Counted from the first letter of the stretch, positions 41,301-53,436 are shown. The stretch is 64,000 nt of DNA from Nipponacmea schrenckii (GCA_030562195.1 CM060200.1:9176001-9240000); one strand, 5' to 3'. Notes: generated by a model not told the origin, from the letters alone. A program made the numbers and translations.

Positions 41301-44300
41301 GTACAGTTTTACAAGTCTTATATATAGCATCAATATTTATTTGCAGGTGGACAGCTAAAGTAATGGAGGTTGATGCTAGTTTAGTTAAGATGTATTTTCA
41401 AGCTGATAAACGTACTGAATGGATCTATAGAGGTTCCACTAGATTAGAACCTCTATTTAAAGCACTAGTAAGTATATTTATATTTTGTTTGTGATATCAG
41501 TTATCTTGAAGTGGAAAATCAAATTTCATCTACCAAATAAATCAATCCTGGTTTAAACTAATCTGCGAAATTTTAGGACAAAATTTTATTATTTTAGATA
41601 AGTGCAGAGTTAAGTGCATTTGGAAAATAAAATGACAACTCGACTGTTCTAGAGACTCTGCATAATATATAAAAAACATATTTTAAAATACATGTATCTA
41701 TATATATCCAATATTTGCAGGCAAATTTAGAAGCACATAAAGGTAGTAGTAAAGGTAGAAGAAATGATCCAAACAGTAAAAAACCTAGAATAGTATATAC
41801 TAGAGGCGAGGAGGAAAAAGGTAACACTTTACTTTCCATATTATACTGCTCTATCCCTTATCCATTTCTATGAATAAATAACTCTTTTTTTTGAAGGCCA
41901 ATATAACTTCCAAATGGTCATTTTCTAGTCGTTTAAGTTTAAATCCTACTCAAGGTACGAATAATTCTTAAACATCAGAGTTCTGCATAGGTTCCATCTA
42001 CCCCATTTCCCGCCTTAAGAGGAAATATTTTGCTTCTATGTTCCAACTTGTTTTATTTAACAATTGGTTCATTCCACAAATCACAAATGTGCAGAACTCA
42101 CTAACCTAATGACCCCGTAATGGTTAAACATTAATTTATTTCTACTATACATATAATTATTTACGTAGCATTAATAAGGTTTCCAAAACAAGCCAGGGCT
42201 GATGTTAATCCGTCACCAAACATGACCCCCTAGTTTTCCAATATTGAAAGTAGGTCTACATAGGTTTTAGTGATTCAAAGTGGTTTTTATTTTACGCCCA
42301 CATGAAATGGGGGGCGTATATTGTCGTCACCCACATCCGTCCGTCCGTCCGTCGGTCCGTCCGTCCGTCCACAATTGCTCGTAAACACTCTACACGGTGT
42401 AATTCTTGACGGATTTAGATGAAACTTAATATGAGTGTTTATGATCACGCAAGGATGAACCCTATTGAAAATTAGCGAAATCGGAAAAAAATTAGTATGA
42501 GTTTGTGCCCTTTTTCTTGAATGGCTCGTAAACACTCTACAACGTGCAATTCTTGACCGATTTTGATGAAACTTGGTGTGAGAGTATGTTATAACTCAAG
42601 GATAAACCCTATCGAAAATCAGCGAAATCGAAAAACATTTAGTATGAGTTATTGCCCTTGTTCTTGAAAACGCGTTCAATTTTAGCTTGTAAACACTCTT
42701 GAGAGAACAATTCTTAATGGATTTTGATGAAACTTGGCTTGAGTATTTGTTATCACACAAGGATGAAACCTATTGAAAACCAGTAAAATCGAAAAAAATT
42801 TAATATCAGTTATTGCCCTTGTTTTTGAAAACGCGTTCAATTTTTAGCTTGTAAACACTCTACAAAGCACAGTTATTGACCGATTTTGACGAAACTTGCT
42901 GAAATTGTTTAATATCACCCAAGAATGAACCCTTTTGAAAATAGCACATATCGAAATATATTTAATAGGAATTATTGCCCTTGTTCTATAAAATGTGTTG
43001 GATTTTTGCCATGTAAACACTCTACAAGTCACAATTCTTGAGCGATTTTGACATAATTTGGCATGAGTATTTGTAATCACCTAAGGATGAACCCTATTGA
43101 AATTCAGTGAAATCGAAAAATATTTAGTATCAGTTATTGCCCTTGTGTTTGAAAACGCGTTCAATTTTAGCTTGTAAGCACTCTAGAAAGAATAATTCTT
43201 AATGGATTTTGATAAAACTTGGCTTGAGTATTTGTTTTTACCCAACGATGAACCTTATTGAAAATCAAATAAATCGAAATATATTTAGTGTCAGTTATTG
43301 CCCTTGTGTTTGAAAACGGGTTTAACTTTTTGGCTAATAAACACTCTAGAAGGTACAATTCATGACCAATGTTGACAAAACTCACTGAAATTGTTGGATA
43401 TCGCAAGGGATGAGCCTAATTGAAAATTAAAAATATCAAAATATATCTAATATGAATTATTGCCCTTGTTCTTTTAAACGCGTTCAATTTTTGTCTCGTA
43501 AACACTCTACATGGCACAATTCTTGATGGATTTCTATGAAACTTGGTGTGAGAGTGTGTTAAAACTCAAGGATGAACCCTATTGAAAATCAGCGAAATCG
43601 AAAAAAATTTTAGTATGAGTTACTGCCCTTGTTTTTGAAAACGCATTCAATTTTAGCTTGTAAACACTCTAGAAAGAACTATTCTGAATGGATTTTGATT
43701 AACTTTGGCTTGAGTATTTGTTTTTACCCAAGGATGAACCCTATTATAAATCAAATAAATAGAAATATATTTAGTGTCAGTTATAGCCCTTGTTCTTGAA
43801 AACGCGTTCAATTTTAGCTTGTAAACACTCTAGAAAGAACAATTTTTAATGGATTTTGATGTAACTTGGCTGGAGTATTTGTTGTCTCCCAAGGATGAAC
43901 CCTATTGAAAATCGAAAAATATTTAGGGCAAGTTATTGACCTTGTTTTTGAAAACGCGTTCAATTTAACTCGTTAACAATCTAGAAAGAACAATTTTGAA
44001 TGGATTTTGATGAAACTTGGCTTTAGTATTTGTTTTCTCACAAGGATAAACCCTATTGAAAATCAGATAAATCGAAAAATATTTAGTGTCAGTTATTGCG
44101 CCAGTTTTCAAAAACACTTTCAACTCTTGGCTTGTGAACACTCTAAACATTCCTTTTTGACAAAACTCGCTGAAATTCTTTAATATCAACCAAGGATGAG
44201 CCTTATTAAGAATTAAAAATATCAAAATATTATTAAGGGTGAACCCTATTGCAAATCATAAAAATACCCAAAAATATTTAATGAGTTGTTATTAGGTACA

Positions 44301-47300
44301 ATTCTTGACAGTTTTTAATGAAACTAGAGACCCTAGAAAAAAATAGGTTGGAAGATTGAATATTTCATTCCACTTATTGTAACCTTACTGAAAAGTTTTT
44401 ATTTTAAATAAATGCTGCCAGTGGGCGTATATTACCTTGCCTGGCAAGCTATCTTTATTTTAGGACAGGATAAAAGATCAGTAGCTAGAAAGAGTACTAG
44501 TGGTGTTAAACAAGTCAAACCAGAAGGACCTACCTGGCAAGCACCATGGTTAAAATTACAACGTAAAGCTCCCCCACAAGCTACCTATATACCTCCAGCT
44601 TCTACAGCTTCTAGAACTTCTACTAATAATACAAAAGGTCAGTAAGTACCAACTCTGTCAAAAGGTCAGTAAGTTCCAACTATGTCAAAACATCATTCAG
44701 TATCAACTGTGTCAAAGGTCAATAAGTTTCAACTGTGTCAAAGATCAATAAGTTTCAACTCTCTCAAAAGGTCAGTAAGTTCCAACTCTGTCAAAACATC
44801 ATTGTTTCAACTCTCTCAAAAGGTCAGTAAGTTTCAACTCTCTAAAGGTCAATAAGTTCCAACTCTGTCAAAAGGTCAGTAAGTTCCAACTCTGTACTTT
44901 AAACATGTGGATGTTGGCTCAACCATATCTGCATTGTAAAAGGCATTTTCTAAAGTTTTTTATACATTATTATTGTAGATCTGTATCAAACTAGCAGCAT
45001 AAGTAATAAAGTACAAAGTCAAGATATGGCTAGTGTATTACAAGAAAGATTAGCTTCTGTTGAGTCCATGGATATTGGTAAGTAATTTGTTACAACGTAG
45101 CAACGTAAGTTTGAGTAGAACATTGTTGATTACAAAAAAAAAACTATGAATGGTGACTTACTTATTGACAACTATTTCCCAATATTGGTGTCTGTGAAAT
45201 GCCAACTTAGAGTTGTATTTTTACTGCAAAAAGGGGTGCTGATTTAAAGTTTATAAGCTGGTTCATGTATCTTTGAATATTCCTGTTTATTTTGTGTCAA
45301 CTGCTTAGAAAACCACTCACTATTTAATATTGTAGATGAAGAAGCTAGAGGTGAAAGATTAAGTACTATATTAGATATTAAGGATAAAACTAGAAAAAGA
45401 ATAAGTAAGTTACTATTTTAATTGTGTTCTCTTCACAGTTTTATGAAATGAAGAATGAGAAAAAGTCCAAATGAATGAATGAAAATTCTCTGGACATGAT
45501 TGTCTTTTAAGAAATTGTGGTTTAATTTAAGGTAGAATGTTCAAATTGTCAAGGATTTCAAGATAAAGTAAATAGAAAATTAATTTGGAAAAATTATATT
45601 GTTTTGGGCAATATAACAAATTACTAAATTTAAACAGTTCAGTTGTAATTAGACAAATAATTTATTTCATATCAGGAAAATTATTTTGCAAAGTGATATT
45701 AACCAGACCATTTGATAAACATTGTCTTTATTTTAGTACCTCACAGATGTTCCAGTAAATGTTTAAAAGACATAGAAGAAGATCCTACTAAACATCGTGG
45801 TAGAAACCCATTACTGATACCATTATTATGTTCATGGGAGAGGTAAGCTTATTCTGTTCTAAAGATAGGCGGTCATGGCACATAAGTCAATAATCTAAGT
45901 CATGTCATTCATTTCCATTTCGATCAATCTACAAGCTACGATTTGTTATTAATTATAGGTCAAATGTTAAGTTTTGTAGTTTAGCTGAAAGTTAAGATTT
46001 AAATGAGAAGTTATGTTGATAATTGTTATTTCAGACATGTTTGTAAGATTAAACAGAGTGGCAGACGTTATGTTATTTATCGTACACCATGTGCCAGGAG
46101 ATTACGTACCATAGAGGAAGTAGATAAATATCTAAGATTAACCAACTCTAACCTTACCATTGATTTATTTTGTCTTGATCCGTACCTGCATACGCACACA
46201 GAATTTGTCCCCATTAAGGTAAACTTTTTTTCTGGATGTGCTGTCTCAAATGTATGGTGATAACTTGTACATTACAATCTGACAACATCCTTAAGCTTAA
46301 TATGTTCACAGGTAAAAATGTTTTCAACCAATGAAAAAGTATTGCAGCTCTTTTTTGGTACCTATTCAGATGATCCATCAGAAGCAAAATTGATACGAAA
46401 TAGTTGTCATTTAGAAATTGATTAATTATTCAGTTGACATCTTTTGGCAATTATATAAAGTAGGAATAGCAAATAAATATTGTTGTTGTTATTTCAGACA
46501 TTTTGTGATATTAAAGATTTATCCTATGGTAAAGAGAATGTACCTATATCTTGTGTTAATGGTATAGATAGACAGTATCCTGATTATGTAGAGTATTCTA
46601 CTGTAAGAATGCCAGCTAAAGGTGTCAAACTGAATTTAGACCCCGATTTCTTACCAGGCTGTGACTGTACTGATGGCTGTAGGGTGAGTAAAATCAATGG
46701 ACGATATTATTAAATCACAATCAATCAAATATACATTTGAACTGAATTTTGAAAGGAGAATAGTACAAACAGAGGCTAAGGAAAAGATAATAAAAGTTCC
46801 GAATTTAATGGGTTTTTTCCAGGACTCTAGTAAGTGTGCTTGTCGGCAGCTTTCAGTAGAACATACCACAGCACTGGGTGAAAAAGATCCTACCATTGGA
46901 TATAAACAGAGAAGATTAAATGAACCAATATTTACAGGGTAAGTTCTATGGCATATTTATTACATATAACTATATCATTAGTAAATTGATTTCATTATTG
47001 TTGGTAAGTAAGGGTGAGAATAATAGAGGTTTGGTGAAGGTTGGGGATTTTCCTTACATGACCAGACATTGGCTGTATAGTAAAAAAAAATTGACTAGCC
47101 TCATTTAGCAGACAGTATATTGAGGCTGTGTTTTATGAGTCTCATGATAATCGAATCAAGTTTGTTTAATGTCATAATATTGAGTCAAAAGCAAGTGAAG
47201 GAACGCATGGTTGAAAGGTATTGATGGAAAATAACCATTGTTCATCGTTAATCTTATATTGTGATAGATATAATGTATAATTTGTGAACTTGTGTTGTGT

Positions 47301-50300
47301 ACAATTAATCTGAGAATATAAAACAGTATGTTATATTCATGTGTTGTTCACGTTCATACCTCTCCTCACCAACATCAACCTTCTCTTCGTGGCTTGAGTC
47401 AAATTTGTTACGATGTATAGTGTTTAAGAAGCAACCTGATAGCTTTGAAACAATAATTTTCATTAGTTAAAATACAATCCCAATTTTTATTGATGTTCTG
47501 GCAAAATTCCCTTTATGCACTAAAAATGGTTTTGCTTGTTTAAAGTAATCAATGGCCCAATAGTAAATTAACTACTCCAAAGTGAAAAGTACAACTCTCA
47601 TTCATCGAAGTTGTATTACAGGATTGTAGAATGTAACGTCAACTGTAAATGTGATAAACGTTGTCACAATAGAGTTGTACAGAATGGTCTCAATCTACGT
47701 TTACAAGTCTTTAAAACTGAAAAGAGGTATGTCTTTTGTATAGTAAAAAATTTTGAAATATAATTTTTTTCCCTATATCAGTTGCCGTTCTCTGAGTGTA
47801 ATTGTGTCTTTAAAACATTTTCTAGCAAGACATACTATTGTCAATCTGTCTGCTTTATTATTGTCTACCTAAATGTCTATTAAGGATTATTCTCAGTGAA
47901 ATTTGACATAACATTGAATTTTTTTATGTAATTTATTGAATTGGAAAATTTCTGTGAACAGGGACCTCATTCTTAAGAATTTATTTGAGATAATAAGAAA
48001 TACAGTAATCAAATTTGATAATGAAACTGAATTTATTTTAATGGTAACCAATGAAATGACTTTGTAAATATTATTTTAGAGGATGGGGGTTACGATGTTT
48101 AGATGATATACCAAAAGGTGGATTTATTTGTATTTATGCTGGTCAACTACTGACAGATACTGGTGCTAATGAGGTAAAGTATTGTTAATATATTCTAAAT
48201 TTTGTTAGGATTGTGCTGAACCTTTGTTGATTGTGAATTTGGTCAGTTAAATGACAACATAGGGATTCTGAGATAAGTATTTTATGGCTATTATTGCGTA
48301 GAATGAAAGTTTAACTGAGTTCACTACGAAATGGAACTAAAAAAAAAACAGCGGTTATTATTATGTAAGTGACGTGATTGAATGTTATTGTATAAACCAG
48401 GATGGTAAACAATATGGTGATGAATATCTAGCAGAACTAGATTTTATAGAAGTAGTAGAGAGACAGAAAGAAGGTTACGAGAGTGATGTTGAAGAACCAG
48501 ACAGCCATATTGAAGAAGATATAGCTGATGAAGAAGATGAGGAGGAAGAAGAAGAATTTGAAGAAACTCAACATAATTCAGGATCTGATAGGTACAACTG
48601 CTTAATTCCCTAATCTCACTGACTTACCCGGTAATTTTAGGTTCAATGAATGTGCAAGTTTCATGCTATCTAAAGTATGATCTTGTCATTGGTCAAGATT
48701 GAACAGAGATTTAACAAACCTGGTTAGTGTTGCAGATTATGGTGATGACATTGAAAAGACTTTTGTTATTCAAATGGGGCTAAAGAACATGGATCCACTT
48801 GATAAGATGTTTATTTTGATCTATGATATTAGAGCAGAAATCAGATCAAATTCTACACACCATCTTATTTATTGTATTGACTAACCTTCTGGGTTTGATT
48901 GGACATTCACCAAATTGAATCCTTTCTTTATCTTGCTGTAAAATTGTCCTAATGTTATTTCAGTGAATTCTCTGCTCACTTTGGTCGAGGTCCTGAAATG
49001 GGTGAAAAAGTTCATGCAACAAGGTAAATATTTCAGGCAATAAAACTTGATGTAGAATTTCACATATAGTGGAACCTCTTTGAACATCCTTTGTAAACTG
49101 GCATACTGGAAAAGTCCTGACAAAATCAGAATGTATGATATAATAAAAAACACTAGTAATTCGACATCCCTCGAAACGGCAATCTGGCATTGACATCAAG
49201 TCCTACAGTAGATATTCTATATCTAATTAAACCCTCTAAATCGCCATCTAAATTCTTCACTGAAAAATTAGTGTTAATCCTTTGCTGAAATTAAGGATAA
49301 ATATCAATTGGAAACTGTAATTCTAATTGTAATTCTCAAAATATTGCCTCATGTATAAGAATGTATAACATCTTATAGAATTGAAAAGCTTTTATTCTAG
49401 TATCTTGTATATCTGTATTTATTCAATACCATTTCAATGTGATCTTTAAGTTTTACATAAGATTAGTACTTGTAAATTCTTTTTACCTTAATATTTACCA
49501 GAAATCGAAGAAAAAACAGTACTCAGTCAGATGGTAAAGAAGATGATGGTAAAGTGGGAAAAATTGTATTGAAGAGGGATCAGTCAAATAAAGCATGGTA
49601 AGACTGTCTTCTTTCACTTTCTTTCTTTTTTTCCAAGTATTAAACAATAATTATACAATGATAAAACAACTATATTAAAACTAAATTCTATGTGAATTAT
49701 ATTCGTACTATTTAGTAGTTGGATTGGTTTCAGTTTGATGTGCTGTTGGTTTATATACCTTGGTTCCTGCAATCAGACATTTGCATTCCTGCAATTACAC
49801 TTGAACTATGTTAAATTCAAATGCAAGAACCACGGACATCTATTGGAATTTAGAAATCTACTTTACAATTACTTGAACTCTTGTAACATAAAGGAAATAC
49901 ATTGCCAATAGAGCAGCAGCTACCTTGTCCCAGCTGGAATTTTGTGATTATACCAGTCAAGTGTGATAATTATTGTCATTATTCTAGGACATCAGAGAAG
50001 AAGACAGCTGACTGGGTAGAGATGATTGGTGATAAAAGTAAATCTAATAGTAGAGATGACAGTAGTGATGAATTACCAGATTTTAATGTTGATACAGATG
50101 TGTCTTGTAAGTTTTTCTTTTCTTAAACCAAACATCTTAATAGTAGCTTTTATTTTTAATATTGCCACTTTCAGGCTAAACATTTTTGAATTGAGTATTT
50201 GCGGTTCATGAATGATGTTATTTTATTTGCAGTATCAAGACAAACATCAGACAGTAAGAAAACAAATGATTCTGGTAAGGATGATTTAATATCACTGAAA

Positions 50301-52165
50301 CATATTGTGAATTTCTTCACCATGTCATACTAGAAAATAGATTTATTGATTTTAAAATAGATCTTAGGATATGAACCTTAATATGAAAAGCAATTTGAAA
50401 AAGAAAGGACACAGTTTCCTCATAACTCTGCCCATTTCATTTAAAATCATGTTTTCTTTGTAGATTCTGACTCTGATAAGGAAAAGAAAAGAACAGGTAA
50501 ATAGATTTATATTGTTATTTTAAAACTTTACAGTTACATGAAAAAGTGGATGTAGCCAAATATGTTTATCCATTTAAACTTGCTTACAAACACAACAGAT
50601 GTAATATTTTACAAGAATAATAACTTACATTTATACATTACATTGATCTTTCCTGGATTATACTTTCCCATTTACAGCCGGTTTGAGTAATTACGACTTA
50701 TTTATTTAAGGTCATTCACCATTCGTTCATCACTGACTGAGATAAGAACCCATAATCATTATTTTAGGAATGGAGATACATGTATCTTTTAGCATCATTT
50801 ATGTAACTGAAGGTTGAGTTGTCATAATATAGAAATCTATGTTTGTTTAGCTGTTGTCTATTCAAAATTGTTTTTATAAAGATGAATATTGATTTTGATA
50901 TTTTTCTATTGCCTCATTTGCCTCCATTAAAGTTTTATTTCTACTACAGCAAGAAAGAGTACTGGTATTTCTAGATTTGGTAATTTACCTAATCCTAAAC
51001 TTCATAAAGATGCAGGTAGGTCAAGGTTTATAACCTCTGAAATTTGGAAATATTTTATGTTTTTATCCATTCTTAAAAATGAATGCTGGTTTGAATGCAT
51101 TTCCTGGCAGTGCTTTGGAAGAGGTTTGAAGATAATTCGACCTTCATATCCCTTGAATGCTTCATAGTCATTAATGACTTATTTCTTTATCCTGAAAAAT
51201 ATTTCCTCTGCACTGCCACCATTAACACAATATAATGTAAGAAATTACTAAATCTTCTTCCAGATAAAAGGCCAAATCATCCTGGCACTAGAAGTTTTTT
51301 TGAAGACAATCAGATGTGCTATATTATGGATGCTAAATCTATGGGTAACATTGGACGTTATTTAAATGTAAGTTAATGAATCTAATTGCTCATTTAATGG
51401 CAAAGGAATTGTAAAAACTTGAATGTTTATTGGGACACTTCCATTATTCTAGTTTTCAATCAGATGTCTTTAGTTCTTGCAATCCCTCCAAAACTAGGCA
51501 TTTATGAACTTTACTATCGCAAAGGCTCACTATGTTCTTTTGCAGAAAGCATTTGGATTTGCAAAAAAACAGATGTCTGACTGAAAACCACGCTATTGGT
51601 ATCTACATTACTCATAAAGACTTTAGAAAACCTCTATTCCCATTATGGAAATCACTAAATAGATTAAAAAATCTATTAGAAATTTCAACTCTTCTCATAA
51701 ATTTATTTTATTTACAGCATAGTTGTGAACCAAATGTATTTGTACAGAATATCTTTGTGGACACTCATGATTTAAGATATCCGTGGGTAACATTTTTTGC
51801 AGGAATGTAAGTATTCATCAATAGTCGTTCCATTTAATGCCCTTTTTCGGGGGCACTAAACTTTCAATTATTTTGTATGTTGAGGTTTTGACATGTGGTT
51901 TTGGGTCCTTTTTTGAAAATTTAAAAACTTTGAATTAGATCTTTGACAGAATTTCAAGAAAGGAATCCCAGGTCTCAAGATTTCTGAGATATCGTATTAT
52001 TCTTTTGTATAACCATTGATTACTTCAAGGTGTTTGTTTTTTTCTAGGTATATCAGAGCAGGAACTGAGTTAACATGGGATTATAATTATGAAGTTGGTA
52101 GTGTACCAGATAAAGTCTTATATTGTTATTGTGGGTCTTCACAATGTCGTGGACGCTTGCTTTAA
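35330..52165 (+). CDS. SETDB1: Histone-lysine N-methyltransferase SETDB1 (eggless), complete, 32 coding exons
   Basis: SETDB1 transfers methyl groups from S-adenosylmethionine to histone H3 lysine 9 and drives heterochromatin and transposon silencing in the nucleus. Coding exons 1-5 are 35330-35474, 35966-36059, 37059-37283, 37590-37686 and 38068-38093; exons 6-32 are given in the four domain entries. All junctions are GT-AG, every phase agrees, and the joined frame is 1121 codons ending TAA. The domain order (N-terminal region, triple Tudor, MBD, pre-SET, SET split by an insert, post-SET) is specific to SETDB1/SETDB2-type enzymes, and the Tudors favour SETDB1. Vertebrate SETDB1 is about 1290 aa; the difference is mainly a shorter SET insert. 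In exon 3 a run of seven Asp (residues 105-111) precedes V-K-I-V, the pattern of a SUMO-interacting motif. Introns 2, 7, 13 and 14 carry repeats, listed separately. No frameshift or lost catalytic residue was seen. Confidence 0.95.
36075..36932. mobile_element. 844 bp non-autonomous DNA transposon with 12 bp TIRs in SETDB1 intron 2
   Basis: The element (36,082-36,925) begins CATACATGTGTA and ends TACACATGTATG, perfect 12 bp terminal inverted repeats. It is flanked on both sides by ACTCAAC (36,075-36,081 and 36,926-36,932), a 7 bp target site duplication. Both ends carry direct-orientation subterminal repeats of CTACCGATTTT and TCCCGATTTTT. No transposase ORF is visible. The superfamily is unassigned; a 7-8 bp duplication allows hAT- or P-like groups. 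It lies 22 nt after the exon 2 donor. Confidence 0.7.
38517..41467 (+). other. SETDB1: SETDB1 triple Tudor region (exons 6-12)
   Basis: Exons are 38517-38616, 39013-39124, 39843-39930, 40174-40247, 40488-40561, 40775-40833 and 41347-41467, giving residues about 196-405. Recognisable Tudor segments are WYPAIVTEL in exon 6, VGSRVIAFYREDE with [10 protein letters not shown] across exons 7-8, [14 protein letters not shown] in exon 9, [13 protein letters not shown] across exons 11-12, and [14 protein letters not shown] in exon 12. The last is close to the third Tudor of vertebrate SETDB1. In the family this module reads histone H3 tails carrying both K14 acetylation and K9 methylation. Exon 7 is odd because its 3' half and donor site are duplicated in tandem downstream. 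Confidence 0.9.
39076..39790 (+). repeat. 79 bp minisatellite containing the end of SETDB1 exon 7 and its splice donor, nine copies
   Basis: GATCCTATACATATTG recurs at 39,082, 39,161, 39,240, 39,319, 39,398, 39,477, 39,555, 39,634 and 39,713. Copy 1 is the genuine 3' end of exon 7 plus the first part of intron 7. Each later copy repeats about 49 coding bases, the donor and about 30 bases of intron. Copy 6 lacks one G at the junction; copies 6 and 9 have GTAAGT where the real donor has GTAGGT. Each unit has an in-frame TAA (TTTGGATACTAA) after its donor. Confidence 0.97.
42293..44457. mobile_element. pearl/Helentron-like non-autonomous element with 161 bp core monomers (SETDB1 intron 13)
   Basis: The left end reads TTTACGCCCACATGAAATGG, then GGGCGTATATT (42,312-42,322), then a (CCGT)n tract at about 42,336-42,370. 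Twelve core monomers follow, marked by GTAAACACTCT or variants at about 42,381, 42,528, 42,689, 42,851, 43,013, 43,173, 43,336, 43,498, 43,660, 43,821, 43,971 and 44,133. Spacing is mostly 160-163 bp, twice about 150. The right end repeats GGGCGTATATT at 44,423-44,433 and has the hairpin CTTGCCTGGCAAG (44,436-44,448) followed by CTATCTT. Left TACGCCCAC and right GTGGGCGTA form an inverted repeat. This layout (left flank, tetranucleotide tract, core repeats of about 160 bp, 3' hairpin) matches bivalve pearl elements, often grouped with Helentron-derived elements. No transposase is encoded. Confidence 0.75.
44633..44896 (+). repeat. 27 bp minisatellite containing the SETDB1 exon 14 splice donor, about ten copies
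   Basis: Units begin AAAAGGTCAGTAAGT and end CAACTCTGTC, starting at about 44,633, 44,660, 44,687, 44,714, 44,740, 44,766, 44,793, 44,818, 44,844 and 44,870, with lengths of 25-27 bp. The first unit begins in the last five bases of exon 14 and includes the working donor, so several later units keep a copy of the same donor sequence. Confidence 0.92.
45737..47726 (+). other. SETDB1: SETDB1 MBD and pre-SET domains (exons 17-21)
   Basis: Exons are 45737-45842, 46035-46218, 46498-46683, 46823-46938 and 47622-47726, residues about 553-784. The methyl-CpG-binding-like domain contains [38 protein letters not shown] and [10 protein letters not shown]. The pre-SET region begins with [15 protein letters not shown], followed by the zinc-cluster cysteines [17 protein letters not shown] and [20 protein letters not shown]. 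In the family these nine cysteines hold a three-zinc cluster needed for catalysis. Confidence 0.92.
48080..52165 (+). other. SETDB1: SETDB1 bifurcated SET and post-SET domains (exons 22-32)
   Basis: Exons are 48080-48173, 48401-48591, 48964-49023, 49502-49597, 49988-50106, 50233-50274, 50464-50496, 50950-51015, 51264-51367, 51718-51806 and 52048-52165. The first SET half is [21 protein letters not shown] (exon 22). An insert of about 200 residues follows, acidic in exon 23 and Ser/Lys/Asp-rich in exons 24-29. The second half resumes in exon 30 ([17 protein letters not shown]). The cofactor and catalytic motifs N-H-S-C-E-P-N (residues 1053-1059) and ELTWDYNY (1090-1097) are intact. The post-SET end is [14 protein letters not shown]. 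Confidence 0.93.
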
Positions 52166-52301
52166 CACAAAAATAATCATTATGAATCATGGCAAAAATG
52201 GTCTTTAGATTTTAGAAAGACTGTTCTTGATCAAACAAGATAACTATTTTTTCATATACATGTAGAACACTTGATATCAATCAATTCAAAAAGCCCCATT
52301 A

Positions 52302-52307
52302 AATAAA
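52302..52307 (+). terminator. SETDB1: SETDB1 polyadenylation signal (AATAAA)
   Basis: AATAAA lies 137 nt after the SETDB1 stop codon in AT-rich sequence, with T-rich sequence following. This implies a short 3' UTR of roughly 160 nt. Confidence 0.6.
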
Positions 52308-53010
52308 GCAGATTTGAACTACTGTTTCAACTTTTATTAATGATAAAATTGGCTTCTTTCAGTTCAAGCCCCTTTCCACAAAATATTCTACTACCATTTA
52401 TTAATGTACAATTCTACTATGTTCTTGAATATGTAGTCCTTCAAATATCTGTCACATAATATTAAAAGATTTGAATATTTTCAATTGCTATGTTCTGTCA
52501 AGTTTCATTCTTTCATTTCCATTCATTCATCCTAATAAAACAAAAAACACTTTCAATTCGATTTTGTATTAATCTTATCCACATCAAGTATCTCTAATCA
52601 AGTATCACAGTGTTTGTTAGGGCAAATTAAGTATTAGCCTAAATAGCACAAGTGGATGGATAATTGTCCAAACAGGACAAGAATATTACATCAAGAGCTT
52701 AAAGGGATAATAATCTTAGGATGAGCATAAAATTATAGTTCTCAAGAATGATCAATATGGGTATATATTCATCAATCAACTAAACTAATGTGATAAAGTA
52801 ACAGAATCTTGAAAACTCACAAAACTCAGTCATTTTTTAAAAACGCTAAATCAATTTATTAAGCGTTTTTCAATAATCAAATGCCTCTTTATGGATAATT
52901 ACTTATTTTTTGGGATATTTATTTTTTTATGTTATTAATGGCAGCAGTTATATTTACTGGCCAAAGTTAAAATTTTCAAATTTTATTTTCATTCTCAGAC
53001 CTATCATCCC
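52308..53010. other. Intergenic spacer between SETDB1 and PPIB
   Basis: AT-rich spacer with no gene seen. It ends at the TTAA target site of the MITE. Confidence 0.5.
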
Positions 53011-53436
53011 TTAAAGGGGCACAGTCTTGATTTGTTTCGGACAATCATCCGACAGCCTCAAACACATGAAATCTTTTGTTTAGCCAATCAGAAATAGTCT
53101 ACAGAGGAGCTTACCTTTGAAATTTGAGCCTTCAAATCCATGGGTATACATATTTATCCGTGTTTGAAAATCATAATGTCTTAAGATATTATGAACATCC
53201 CGCCATATTGGAAAATCAAAGAGTTATAAATAGACTACTGCGCAGGCCCACACTGATAAAACAAAAAGAAAGTACATGTAATAACAATTGTAGATTTTGT
53301 CAACAGCACACAATTTTCAGACTGGTGTATTTCAAGGTATTTTGCGATTTTCTTAGAGCTTGAGTATTTCTGAGGACTGTTTAAATGTAACAAAGGCCCA
53401 AAACGACCCCTAAAAATCAAGATTGTGCCCCTTTAA
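53011..53436. mobile_element. 418 bp MITE with TTAA target duplication
   Basis: TTAA at 53,011-53,014 and at 53,433-53,436 flank an element starting AGGGGCACAGTCTTGATTT. Its end is the reverse complement of AGGGGCACAATCTTGATTT, so 18 of 19 terminal bases pair. The TTAA duplication suits piggyBac-like or Kolobok-like elements. There is no transposase; the 79-codon ORF inside has no recognisable domain. It sits about 0.4 kb upstream of the PPIB start. Confidence 0.8.

Larger units (their letters stand above)
41721..45404 (+). other. SETDB1: SETDB1 linker between Tudor and MBD (exons 13-16)
   Basis: Exons are 41721-41820, 44464-44637, 44979-45077 and 45336-45404, residues about 406-552. The segment is basic and low in complexity (many Lys, Arg, Ser, Thr, Pro) and I see no folded domain. 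For exon 14 two donors overlap. Only the one after 44,637 (G before GTCAGT) keeps the frame; the GTAAGT four bases later would put a TAG early in exon 15. Exon 14's acceptor directly follows the intron 13 mobile element. Confidence 0.85.

Noticed and set aside
41594..41839. Minus-strand ORF overlapping SETDB1 exon 13
   Set aside because: It is a shadow of the exon on the opposite strand; the exon chain on the + strand is in phase and conserved.
44637..44646. Alternative exon 14 donor at GTAAGT four bases downstream
   Set aside because: It would shift the frame and put a TAG early in exon 15. The GTCAGT donor keeps the frame.
51532..51810. 92-codon ORF reaching into SETDB1 exon 31
   Set aside because: Only its last part (from 51,718, HSCEPN) is coding; the preceding part is intron in frame by chance.
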